From contig JASISA010000002.1 of the NCBI GenBank assembly GCA_031771865.1, positions 62,001-126,000 on the forward strand: 64,000 nt of DNA, given 5' to 3'. The position numbers and the translations under genes are program-made. Positions 51,188-60,434 of this stretch are shown piece by piece. The notes beneath the pieces were generated by a model. The model was not told the DNA's origin. It worked only from the letters and a program-made list of their open reading frames with translations, and made no database searches. This stretch comes from Nothophaeocryptopus gaeumannii. Lineage: Eukaryota; Ascomycota; Dothideomycetes; Mycosphaerellales; Mycosphaerellaceae. Position 1 is the first letter of the stretch. Each line of letters opens with the position of its first letter.

Positions 51188-52545
51188 GTTGGGCGATCTC
51201 TGGGCTCAGCAGCCAACACAGTATCGCTGCTTCGAAGCGAGATGAAGTTGAAGTTGAAGAGAGCTCTCAAGAGCCTGCAGGGATGCTGCCGATGGGCCAT
51301 GGCAGGTATATCTCTCGGAGCCGGTGCATCCACCAGATCCCGAGCCATGGCCTGATGAACCCCGCTAGCCACCGCGTCCTTCTTCACGATGAAGCTAGGC
51401 GGTCGGGGTCGACAACAAGCGATATCAGGCACCTTGCCAACCAATGGAGTTGCAGCAAAGACAATATTCTGGACCAGCAATGAACCTTCAATGCGTGAAG
51501 ATGGTTGCCGAAGACCCTGGTGGGGCTTGGGTAGGATTGCCATGCGTTCACGAACGCGCAGGCACATGGCCGGTGCGCAAATGGCGCGCGAGATGCTTAT
51601 CAGTGAAATGGCACCCGGACATCCTGGCTTGCGTGTACACTCGTACTTCGAAGCGACCACGAGGTACTGGGTCTTGTGTCGAGAAATCGATGGTCCGAAC
51701 TGAGCAATATGCGAGTTGAAGATGTTATCTTTGCTGGACCTGGATTGCTGCCACTCCGATGAATTCCTGGTATCTCCACTGCTCACATTCAACGCTTTCG
51801 TGGACCGGTGGTGGTATGCACGGCAAGACAAGCTTCGCCTCTCCACGTGGAGAACCGCAACCAAGCAACGCCAAACCCACTTTACAAGCCTTTGCCAAGA
51901 TCAGGCTGAACCGCGAGTGAATGAGGATGAAACCTGCACCGTCAAATCTTCCTACCGCCAATCGATTCAAGGAAGCACATGGACAATGTCATTTGAGGTC
52001 GTAAAGATAAGCATGGCTCTTATCGCTGTGGTTGCGCTTACAAACGATCCTTGATCCTTGGGACGCTTCGCTGCTTTGCTGCTTCGGCAAATGCAGTGGA
52101 CGCCAAGGGTCGCGCCTTCCTTCTTGGGTCTAGTGACGTTCGTGAACGTCGTAGTCGCAAGGACTAGAACTACATGTTCAATGATACTGAACCTTGCACA
52201 TGAAGTCAGGCCTGAGCAATGGTTTCAATGCTACAGAATTCGGGGACCGCAGTGGTGGAAGGCCCATGGCCTATGAAGCATGACAAAGACAAAGTCAGGA
52301 CGACATTGGATTGTCTAGGCAAGGCAATTGAGACATGGTCGATTCAGACGAATTTCATGTCTCGCATCTCGAACAGGCTGGGGTGTGCGATGCTCAGCGA
52401 AAGCCATTAGAACATGCACTGGAGCAGTCTGGTGGCTTAAAAAGTCTTCTTGGGCCCGATGCAAAGTCGGCGTCGGCAAACGGCTTCAAGTGCTTTCGAC
52501 TCTCTGAACTTTCTTCGCAAAGGCTCCTGAGAATCAAAAAGGACT
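51188..52545. other. Gene-free stretch of 1.4 kb
   Basis: Promoter side of the ammonium transporter on the left. Overlapping short frames are present on both strands but none with leader, helices or domain-like sequence. Confidence 0.45.
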
Positions 52546-53553
52546 ATGGCTAATATCATGGTGACTTCACCAAGCACAGAAAAGCCCTTCCGCTTTCTTG
52601 GCCTCCCAGCTGAACTACGCAATCGCATCTGCGGGAGCTGCCTCTACCATAACCGAGCCGAAGGCATCCTTGCGAGCACGAACTTAATCCTAGCGAACAA
52701 GCAGATCTACAACGATGTGAAAGACCTTATCTACGAACAAAGCGTCTTCGATATCACGATATCAGGCCGAGTTGAGCATTCCGATGGCAACAGATGGGGC
52801 TTCTCAACGCAAGCCCAATGTGTCGGATCCGTGACTATTCGAGGAGATCACGACTACAAGTTCCAATGCGGTACTTCCTTCAGCGAACTCTCCAACATCT
52901 GGCCTGCTGCCGTGCTCAGGCTGCAGCACTTCGTCATCAGACTCGATTTGCCACCAGCTGGTCATATCTGGGGCCTTACCGATGGTTCTTACCTGGCTTA
53001 TATGGCTGTGCATCAGCTTCTGTTCAGTCTGGCATCTGCTACGCATTTCGATGGAAAGCCGGAGCTCGGATACTTTAAGGTCTGTTGCTGCAGACCGATG
53101 GCAAACTCGGATCACCAGACGCTGCAGCGTCTGCTTTACCCTCTGGCAAAATTACCAAAGGAAGTTCATTTGCAAATCGAAGGTTTTGATCAAAGCATCA
53201 CGCAGTTCATTGAAACGGACCGCCAAAATCCCTTCGCGCAATTCGACACATTAGGCCACTTCAAGCGCCTCCAGGGCCTGGTCGAGAGGCATCCTGCCTA
53301 CAACCTCTCGCATATGAGATTGGAGCAGGACAGCAACTGGAGAGCGATCTTCAATATATGCGAGGCAATGGACAGTCAGTTTGACGTTGGATCCTGGATT
53401 GATCTATCTCAGGACCAGAGAATCATCACATCACTGGTTGAGCTGCATGACAAGCTGATGAGGACGGATGCGGGACGCAAGTGGATCGAGGAGGATGATG
53501 ACGGAGAGTCGCGGGGGACGAAGATAGAGGACCTTTGGGCTGATACACAGTGA
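52546..53553 (+). CDS. F-box-like (2EXR-type) protein, paralogue 1
   Basis: A 335-residue intronless frame starting MANIMVTSPSTEK. The module FRFLGLPAELRNRICGSCLY at residues 16-35 is the short 'F-x-LP-E-R-x-I' helix-turn of the F-box-like/2EXR type, followed by ILASTNLILANKQIYNDVKD, LIYEQSVFDITISGRV and a C-terminal half with LYPLAKLPKEVHLQIEGFD, also present in its neighbours as 'LYPLAKLP'. No leader or membrane helix. In the wider family the N-terminal motif is thought to engage Skp1-type partners, but that is untested for this clade. Relatives lie at 53922, 54686-55861 and 60435-62408. This copy lacks the LKxNGxxH repeats of the two long ones. Confidence 0.75.
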   Translation: MANIMVTSPSTEKPFRFLGLPAELRNRICGSCLYHNRAEGILASTNLILANKQIYNDVKDLIYEQSVFDITISGRVEHSDGNRWGFSTQAQCVGSVTIRGDHDYKFQCGTSFSELSNIWPAAVLRLQHFVIRLDLPPAGHIWGLTDGSYLAYMAVHQLLFSLASATHFDGKPELGYFKVCCCRPMANSDHQTLQRLLYPLAKLPKEVHLQIEGFDQSITQFIETDRQNPFAQFDTLGHFKRLQGLVERHPAYNLSHMRLEQDSNWRAIFNICEAMDSQFDVGSWIDLSQDQRIITSLVELHDKLMRTDAGRKWIEEDDDGESRGTKIEDLWADTQ

Positions 53554-53921
53554 GTACCGGAATGGCAGGGAGACTGGGACTTCAAGGTAGGTTTTTGTTC
53601 AAATTTGACTCTGAAGCCACAGGCAATGGTGAGGCAAAGTACGTCCCTTTCTCATCATTGCCCTTCCCTGCGCACTACATGCCCGAATCGTAGTAGATGC
53701 AGCTTGCTTTCGCACTTATACACATGTCTCATTGTGGAACAACTTGAGAGCCGCCTGTAGCATGACTGCCATGCAGTAGACTGAGCGCATGTGAAAAGCC
53801 ATGCGACGCATTGACCACCGCGCTGGAAGCTAGTCATGCGACGCTCTCCCTGCCTCGAAATTACAGACATCGACTGCAAGAACCCGAGAGCGGCTACCCT
53901 CCAACATATAGCGACAACAAC
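53554..53921. other. Spacer between two F-box-like paralogues
   Basis: No gene supported in 368 bases. Confidence 0.35.
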
Positions 53922-54134
53922 ATGCCACGCCGAGGCGAAAAAAAGAAGCAGAAGCCTTTCCGCGTCTTCGATCTCGCGGCACAGCTACGTAATCGCATAT
54001 ACGAATATGCACTCTACCACCGCCGCTCAGACGGCTGCATCGCCAACGTGGCACTTCTCCGGGCCTCGAAGCAAGTGCATCGTGAAGCGAAAGAGTAGAT
54101 CTACGACATGGCCAACGCCTTCTACACTGTCTGA
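53922..54134 (+). pseudogene. Truncated F-box-like paralogue 2
   Basis: The ATG at 53922 begins MPRRGEKKKQKPFRVFDLAA, followed by QLRNRIYEYALYHRRSDG, clearly the same module as its neighbours, and IANVALLRASKQVHREAKE, after which a TAG stands at 54096-54098. The next codons in frame, IYDMANAFYTV, still match the family (compare LIYEQSVFDITI), and a TGA follows at 54132-54134. The body of the protein is missing. DLAAQLRN also departs from the usual LPAELRN at the conserved proline. The fragment is best explained as a recent tandem duplicate that was truncated. Confidence 0.65.
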
Positions 54135-54685
54135 TGGTGGACCTCAAGATTGTGGAGGAGTGATTGATGCGCACAGCAGCTGAAGTAGTGTTAAGTGAGG
54201 ATGCGATGAAGGTATTGGTGGAGTCGAGCTTCAGTAAGGTGGCTGATTCAGTCGAGGGGGTGAGGTGGAAGGAGAAGTTGGAGGAGCAGGGAGGAAGGGA
54301 TGGTATCTTCGTTGTTCGCTGAGCTGGTTAAGGCTAGGGCTGATGTGCCAAAGGCACGAAGGAGGTGCAGAAGGATGAGATGGAACCCGAAAAGTTCTTC
54401 GATTGCTTTTGTGGTTATACGAGGCTGGCTGTGACATCTGAATCCGCATAACGCAAGCAAAAATGACAATCTGTAATTGAAAAGTGCATCCTCCTGTCCA
54501 ACGCCAGTCACCATGCGCAAGTGAAGCTACACCGTAGCTCTATCAACTCATCGAGCAGCTCATATCGCTCCTGTCGTTCCCATTTTAGTGAAATCCCATC
54601 TCCCTTCTAATAAGCCGTCTTCGCCCTCACCCTCCAGCGGTCCACCATTGCCCTCAGCTCCTTTCATTAGTACAATCAAGCGCCC
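54135..54685. other. Spacer following the truncated paralogue
   Basis: About 550 bases. The first 160 bases may hold further remnants of the truncated paralogue, but no motif is clear. No other gene is seen. Confidence 0.3.
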
Positions 54686-55861
54686 CTAATTGTGAGCCGG
54701 CCATCCCTCCAGGCCCTCATCCTCAGTGCTCAATTGTACCACATCAAGCGCACCAGAGCGCTGCTGGTCCGTCAGTCTATTATCTCGAAGGATGTTCGCC
54801 GTCTCCTGCAACCAAGCCAGAGTACCCATTAGGAACTGATCCGATTTGGTAGTCATGTGGTAAATAGTTCCGCGTCGTAGTCGCTTTTCGGTGCTATCCA
54901 GGAGCATCTGGAAAAGCTCGTCGTCAAGACCGCCTTTGCCCGCCTCGACGGTTGCTTGCAAGTCCCCATGAATGGCGGAGTATGTGGCGATGGCGTTAAA
55001 GCCAACTGCGGCGGGACGTGAGGCGTTTGGTTGGCCCTTTGGGAGGTAGTACTTCCAGAGGATGTTGCTTCGATCGTCTGGGAAGTAGCCTGTGACTTGC
55101 ACGGAGAGGCTGGTCGGGAGCTTCGCGAGTGGGTAAAGGAGGTAGATTTCCTGACTTTGGCGGAACTTAATGAGTCGTGGGTCGTCATCAGATGGACCCA
55201 TGAAGCGCGCCTCTCGTGCGCGCGAGAGGTGGACTCGGACTTCCTTGACAGCAGATGAGGCGCTCTTGGAGTCGAGGAAGGAGGCTAGGCCATATAGAAC
55301 GCGTGAAGTGTCTTCTTGGAGCTCTGGTATGAGGGTGACCTCGAGCACAGAGACTCTAAGGAGATGTTGTGGCCAGGTGCTGAAGTAGTTCGAGGCATTT
55401 GGCATACCAGCTGAGGCTTCCTCGACCTTCATGCCCTCAACAGTGATCTTGAGTGTTTCACTCGCAATGAGTCCATGAATCGTGATTGAGCAAGAGGAGT
55501 TGTCGACGAAGACATCCAAGCCTTCCTTATGGATTTGCTTGCAGACTCGAAGGAGGGAGACATTCGCGAGCTTGCCATCGAGGCGAAAGTGGGACAAGGC
55601 GTATTCGTACATGCGGTTCCGCAACTCAGATGGGAGAGCCAGGAATCGGAATGGGCGCCGATGCTGAACGCTCCAAGGCGCCATGACGGTCGCGCGCGTG
55701 TTGTTTTGTGAGATCATGTCCGTAGCTCGGTTGGTGGTGGTGGGTATTGTGGCGGGCGCAGCACCGTTGCTGGTAGTGCCATTCAAGGGAGGAAGAGGAA
55801 GATGGTGCACGTAGCCACTGACCTTGAGGTTCAGCATGCGCTTCTTCTGGGGTGGTGCCAT
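54686..55861 (-). CDS. F-box-like (2EXR-type) protein, paralogue 3
   Basis: A 391-residue intronless frame. The N-terminus MAPPQKKRMLNLKVSGYVHH carries one 'LKVxGxxH' motif (residues 12-19) that recurs three times in the paralogue at 60435-62408. After a threonine/asparagine-rich linker, RPFRFLALPSELRNRMYEYA (residues 69-88) is the F-box-like element, followed by GKLANVSLLRVCKQIHKEG and LDVFVDNSSCSITIHG, then IYLLYPLAKLPTSLSVQVTG in the middle, aligned with the 'LYPLAKLP' of paralogue 1. The C-terminal part is helical and acidic. No leader or membrane segment. Function unknown; a substrate-adaptor role is only inferred from the motif. Confidence 0.75.
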   Translation of the reverse strand: MAPPQKKRMLNLKVSGYVHHLPLPPLNGTTSNGAAPATIPTTTNRATDMISQNNTRATVMAPWSVQHRRPFRFLALPSELRNRMYEYALSHFRLDGKLANVSLLRVCKQIHKEGLDVFVDNSSCSITIHGLIASETLKITVEGMKVEEASAGMPNASNYFSTWPQHLLRVSVLEVTLIPELQEDTSRVLYGLASFLDSKSASSAVKEVRVHLSRAREARFMGPSDDDPRLIKFRQSQEIYLLYPLAKLPTSLSVQVTGYFPDDRSNILWKYYLPKGQPNASRPAAVGFNAIATYSAIHGDLQATVEAGKGGLDDELFQMLLDSTEKRLRRGTIYHMTTKSDQFLMGTLAWLQETANILRDNRLTDQQRSGALDVVQLSTEDEGLEGWPAHN

Positions 55862-56199
55862 GTTGTCGAGTGTTCTGATGATTTGGTGGTATCAGAGTGT
55901 GTGCACTCGAGGAGATGAAGATCCAAGATGAAGATGGTAGGTTGAAGTTCTTAAAAGGAAGAGAGTCGAGAAGCTAAGGTAGCCTGAGTTCGGGGTCCTT
56001 GCGTCAACTTCATTCACTCAAGCTTCCCTCACATGCATGTCTCGTGTCTCTATGGCGAATGTCAGTTACTCGATCAATGACTTGTGTAGCTCTATTTGGA
56101 GACCAGGTAGAAGCGCCATGCATGATGAGTAACATCTTGAAACTGTGTGCACACCAACGCAGCCATGTCATTACATTGCGCTGTACAATTCATACCTCG
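55862..56199. other. Spacer between paralogue 3 and the SURF6 gene
   Basis: No gene supported in 338 bases. Confidence 0.35.
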
Positions 56200-57947
56200 C
56201 TATGCCTTAAAACGTCCTTCAAATCCAGGTCTTGCCTTCTTTTTCCCTTTCCCGGATGAAGGTCCAGACTTATTTTTGCCTTTCTGTTCCTTCTCATCCT
56301 TTCTCCTTTGCAAATTCGCCTCACGCTTCTTCTGCTTCGCCTCCTTGCCCTTGATGACGTTCTGCTCCCGCTCCTTCCACTCCTTCTCAGATTTGCCCTT
56401 TTGCTTCTCTTTCCTTTTCAACGCCTTCTTCAGCAGGCTTGTATCGTCGCGGACATTTTCTCCATGCGTGCGCTTCTTTGCATTGAGCCACATGTCCTTC
56501 TCAGCGATGTCCTTCCTCTTCTCCTCGTCCAAGCCGTTGAGGCGGGCCTGCCTCTTCTCTGCAGCCAAGAGCGCAGTCTTCGCATCTTGAGGTCCCTTCT
56601 TCCTTTTCGCGTCTTGCAAATGGCTCAGAGTCGCATCTGCCGCGGTCCCATCCTCAAAAGCTAATCTTGAGAATGAGAAACTATTCTCTTGCGGTCGCGG
56701 GCTGTTCCTCCCGCTGTTGAAGATATCCGTAGCCGGACTTCCTCTCAGTGACTCTTCGCGCTTCCGAGCTTCTTCCTCTTTCGCTAACCGTCGCTGCTCC
56801 TTCTTGGTGGCTTTGCGCTGCTCTTCTCTCTTCCGCCTTTGCTCCAAAAGCTCCGACCGCGATTTGGCAGGCTTCCCCTCTGCCCCATCTGCCTTGCGCC
56901 TTTGACGCAGCTCCTCTATCCTTCTACGCAGACGTTCCTGCAGTTCGCCTTGATTCTCCTTGGGAATGTTGATTTTGGGTGAAGACGTGCCTGAGGGAGG
57001 GTCGACGCTTAAGGTAGAGGCATCGAATTTGGGAAGAGGCGTTTGCTTTGGCGCTTGCTTTGTCTTGACTTCCAGTTTGGGCTTCGCCGCAGAGGTCGGC
57101 TGTTGGAGTGTCGGCTTCTCCTTTGACAGGTCGGGCACCGAGGGCGGTGATATAGAGGATGAAGAGGACGCTTCAGAATGATTAGTCGCGATGTCGAAAG
57201 CGGGGCTGTCGACTTGCGGACTTGTTGGTACTGATGATGCTTCTGCTGCCTCGTCTTGCTCGTAGTCCGCTTGCTCCTCGTCGGAGCCGGCGAGACCGGA
57301 GACGTCGACCTGATCAATATCCGCCGCCGCCGCGCCGGCGTCCACTTCTTCGTCGTCCTCGCTGTCGTCGTCCTCGGCTCCAGCTTCCGCTTGCTCTTTG
57401 TCGGCATCCGCCAGTTCCTGATCTTGCTTCTTCGCCTTCTTCGCCTCTTGTTTAGCTTTCTGTGTCGCGGCCTTCTCTTTCTTCTTCTCGCGCTTCTCCC
57501 GCCTCTTGTCGGCAATCGCCTTTCTCTTCTCCTCCGGATCGACCGGCTCGGATTCCTTCCTTTGTCTCTTATTGCTCGCTGTATGTTCTGCGACCTCGTC
57601 TTGAGGTTCCTCCTCATCCTCAATCCCAAGCTCGCGCTTGCGCTTCAATTCGCGCTCCTTCATGACGTCCAGTGCGCTTTTCTGATTCGCGGGGTCCAGC
57701 TTCGCTTTCTTCGCGGCTCGTTTTTGCTCTTTCGTCTGTTTTTTGCGGTTCCATTGTTCACTCGGATCAAGGCCATCGTCAATCTGGCTGCCGTAGTACT
57801 CGCGGGCGGGTGTAAGTGCGAGAAGCGACTCGAATGCCTTGGCGTGGTTCTGGAGGCGTTCCTGCAGCGAGATCAGTCTGTGAAGTGCTCGAAAACGCGA
57901 GAATGATGTACCTCCAGCCCGTCCAAAAGATCATCTTGCTGAGCCAT
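56200..57947 (-). CDS. RRP14: SURF6/Rrp14-family ribosome biogenesis protein
   Basis: Two exons, 57912-57947 and 56200-57861, with a 50-nt intron (GTACAT...CGCTGCAG), give 565 residues. The splice joins MAQQDDLLDGLE to ERLQNHAKAFESLLALTPAR and EYYGSQIDDG, which is the conserved N-terminal block of Rrp14 ('LE-RL-H-KAF-LL-LIPAK-YY'). The centre is highly charged with acidic runs (EDDDSEDDEE). The SURF6 core begins near INIPKENQGELQERLRRRIE, continues in RQRRKADGAEGKPAKSRSEL and LEQRRKREEQRKATKKEQRR, SFSFSRLAFEDG and ALLAAEKRQARLNGLDEEKR, and ends in a lysine-rich tail. The protein is nucleolar and needed for both ribosomal subunits in yeast. Beginning the gene at 57663 (MKERELKRKR) would lose the conserved N-terminus. 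Confidence 0.92.
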
Positions 57948-58630
57948 TGCTGGTATGAATTTGCGAAAAAATGTACTGGGAGTATGGCAGCGGCCGTGAG
58001 GACTCTCAGGTGGAGATGTTCTTGATCGTTTAACGAAATCCTGCAGCAAATCTTCCCTTGATCGACTGGAATCTTGGCGACAGGGATACTCGGCCCGCTG
58101 CGACAAACTCGGCGCTAAATCGATGGCAAAGCCGACTGCCGATCTCTGTTGACGTCCCAAACATTCACTAACACTTTCACATTGATGCATGTGAAATGGA
58201 AGCACGGTCTCGCGGCATCTTGTACTTCCATGAGGCAGAGGCACCGAATGCGCTGTTCCGACGTTTCGGGCAAAGAGTGCGGTGCTGAGCGGTATCGCTG
58301 AGGCGCCATTCGACGGATCGCTGCTTGCGACTGGTACTCAGCCACGGCGTGTTCTAGCCACCAACATCTTCGTAATCTTTGCACTTTTCACTTGCTCCCT
58401 TCTACGCTGTACTACGTACGACTGTACAACGCATGCTTGTGTACATGTTTTGGACATACCCGAACGAGTGCATTCCATTGCTCCGAACTTTGTTTGCTGC
58501 GACCAATGACATGCTGCAGTAACGCGGAAAGCAGTTGCCTTTAGCTGGATCGAATGCGACTGCCTGCTTGAATATCATCGTACATCTTCAACTCGAAACA
58601 TACCTCTTGGATCTTGATACTACCACGAGC
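57948..58630. other. Divergent region between SURF6 and the next gene
   Basis: About 0.6 kb without a supported gene. It should include the promoters of both flanking genes, which point away from each other. Confidence 0.4.
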
Positions 58631-60190
58631 ATGACTTACGACATGGAGCATACCATTGTAGAGGCGACATCCTTGTCCGTCGTCACAGACATTGCCACCA
58701 ATCTGCCAGCAGATCCAGATATACCAGCAAACATTCCAAGGCTTCCATTAGTGCTCTATATTGCGCGAGTTCCCGGAAGCAGAGATGTCTTTCTCACCCC
58801 GATAAAACCACGCGAGAAAGTCGTCACCGCCGAGGACGTTCAGAGTTCGCTCTATTTCATCCACGTCAATTCTCAGGAGGATTATGAGGAGCCGCCAAGG
58901 AGGCCATCATCAGTCAATACAGACGCCTCATATTTGCTGCCAAAACCAGATCAGGGCATCAGGCGAAAGCCGACTTTGCCGAGGAGGCCAGTCGCACCGC
59001 CTTCGCCTCCATATCCTGTTGACGAGGTTCCTCCGAGTATCTACGATCAACCTCCAAATCCTCCCAAGCATGGCGGCATCGCTCGCAAGCCGGTCGGAGT
59101 AAGACTGAATCAGCATTCGCCTAGGCTACCTACGTTACCTCGTCGACCATTGCCAACGCCACCGAGAGACGAAGTGCCATACGAGCAGTCTCTGCACGCT
59201 CATAACGTGCATCTTCGCCGATCGGATCACGGCCACGAGAACAATCCGTACCTGAGAGAGTACGAGACGCCGCCTTCACCCATCGACCCTGCCGAACTTC
59301 CAGAACCAGGCTCTTTGACATTGATCCGACGTGATCCAGCATCTGGCGAGCAATGGAATGTCGCCTCCATCCATGATCCTCCAGTCCGGGAAGTCTCTTC
59401 TGCAGCGCTTCGTAATCCGACAGCTGCGCAAAGAATGAAACAAGGAGGCGCGCCTTTATATCTCGACATCTCCAATCCATCATACGCCCAATTCATCAAC
59501 CAAGACCGGGCAGGCTCACGCCTCACCACCGACACGACCAGCTCAGGGAGCAGCGATCCACCACCAGACGGCGTCTTCCGCAGGAGACTCTACATGCCCG
59601 GCTCCAAATTCGGCATGCACGACTACGACCGCAATAGCAAATTCAACTCTATCTCATCCCTGGATGAAGACCTCCCCATGCGCAAAACAATGCGCCACTC
59701 GGTCGACATGGGCGCTCCATCCACCTCATCTCCAGCTTACACCGACCGCCGAAGCAAAGGCTACACCTTCACCTCCCCTTGGGACACTCACTGCGAATTC
59801 TCCACCGGCGCCACCGGAAAGTCCCTCAAATGCCGACACTACCTCCCCTCGCACCCTGGTCTCAACATAGAAGTCAGCGAGTTACGATTCAACCTGCCTA
59901 CTTCTTCTAGCAAAGCCGCCAAAACCTCCTTGGTCAAAAAGCGTTCCTCGTACCTCAGCGGTCTTCATGAAAGGATGCATTCGAGTAGTGAGGACGGAAG
60001 TACGATTGATTTTGTGTTCGATGAGAATGGGGGCATAGATTTGACGTTGGGGAGGGAGAGGGCTGGTGGGGGCTTTGGAGGGAAACAGGCGAAATTGGGA
60101 AAGTTGATTGTGCAGCCGGAAGGACTTGCTATGCTTGACCTACTGGTAGCCGCCAACGTCGGGTTATGGTGGAGGGCTTGGGGGAGATGA
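58631..60190 (+). CDS. Conserved fungal protein of unknown function
   Basis: From the ATG at 58631 (MTYDMEHTIVEATSLSVVTD) the product has 519 residues; the frame can also begin at 58535 (551). The N-terminal half is proline-rich with several PxxP strings (LPRRPVAPPSPPYPVDEVPP, in parts RRPVAPPSPPYP), possible SH3 ligands. The C-terminal 150 residues look folded: KGYTFTSPWDTHCEFSTGAT, GKSLKCRHYLPSHPG, IEVSELRFNLPTSS, then IDLTLGRERAGGGFGGKQAK, LGKLIVQPEGLAMLDLLVAA and NVGLWWRAWGR at the end. I recall this C-terminal block, including 'RAGGGFGGKQAKLGKL', from uncharacterised proteins of many filamentous ascomycetes. No membrane helix of certain quality; the final LDLLVAANVGLWW is moderately hydrophobic. 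Function unknown. Confidence 0.75.
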   Translation: MTYDMEHTIVEATSLSVVTDIATNLPADPDIPANIPRLPLVLYIARVPGSRDVFLTPIKPREKVVTAEDVQSSLYFIHVNSQEDYEEPPRRPSSVNTDASYLLPKPDQGIRRKPTLPRRPVAPPSPPYPVDEVPPSIYDQPPNPPKHGGIARKPVGVRLNQHSPRLPTLPRRPLPTPPRDEVPYEQSLHAHNVHLRRSDHGHENNPYLREYETPPSPIDPAELPEPGSLTLIRRDPASGEQWNVASIHDPPVREVSSAALRNPTAAQRMKQGGAPLYLDISNPSYAQFINQDRAGSRLTTDTTSSGSSDPPPDGVFRRRLYMPGSKFGMHDYDRNSKFNSISSLDEDLPMRKTMRHSVDMGAPSTSSPAYTDRRSKGYTFTSPWDTHCEFSTGATGKSLKCRHYLPSHPGLNIEVSELRFNLPTSSSKAAKTSLVKKRSSYLSGLHERMHSSSEDGSTIDFVFDENGGIDLTLGRERAGGGFGGKQAKLGKLIVQPEGLAMLDLLVAANVGLWWRAWGR

Positions 60191-60434
60191 GGAGAGATGG
60201 AAATATGGCTACAATGTATAGTTGTTATACCATGTTTTGGATGCTAGACGCTAAAGTACAGTGTCCTGCTCATATGTTGCCCAATGTCCGTGTCACTCAC
60301 CAGTGTGAGTATCTCTCAAAGTCTCAGTCTCTCTGCAAATTCAATGCTCGCTAATCTCAATCAGGTATGCAGTCTCGCTCAGATCGGTCAAAGTCAATCA
60401 AACAAAGAATCTCGCTAGAATCGTTCTCGGTCAT
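60191..60434. other. Convergent 3' region
   Basis: Short spacer between two convergent genes; no features seen. Confidence 0.35.
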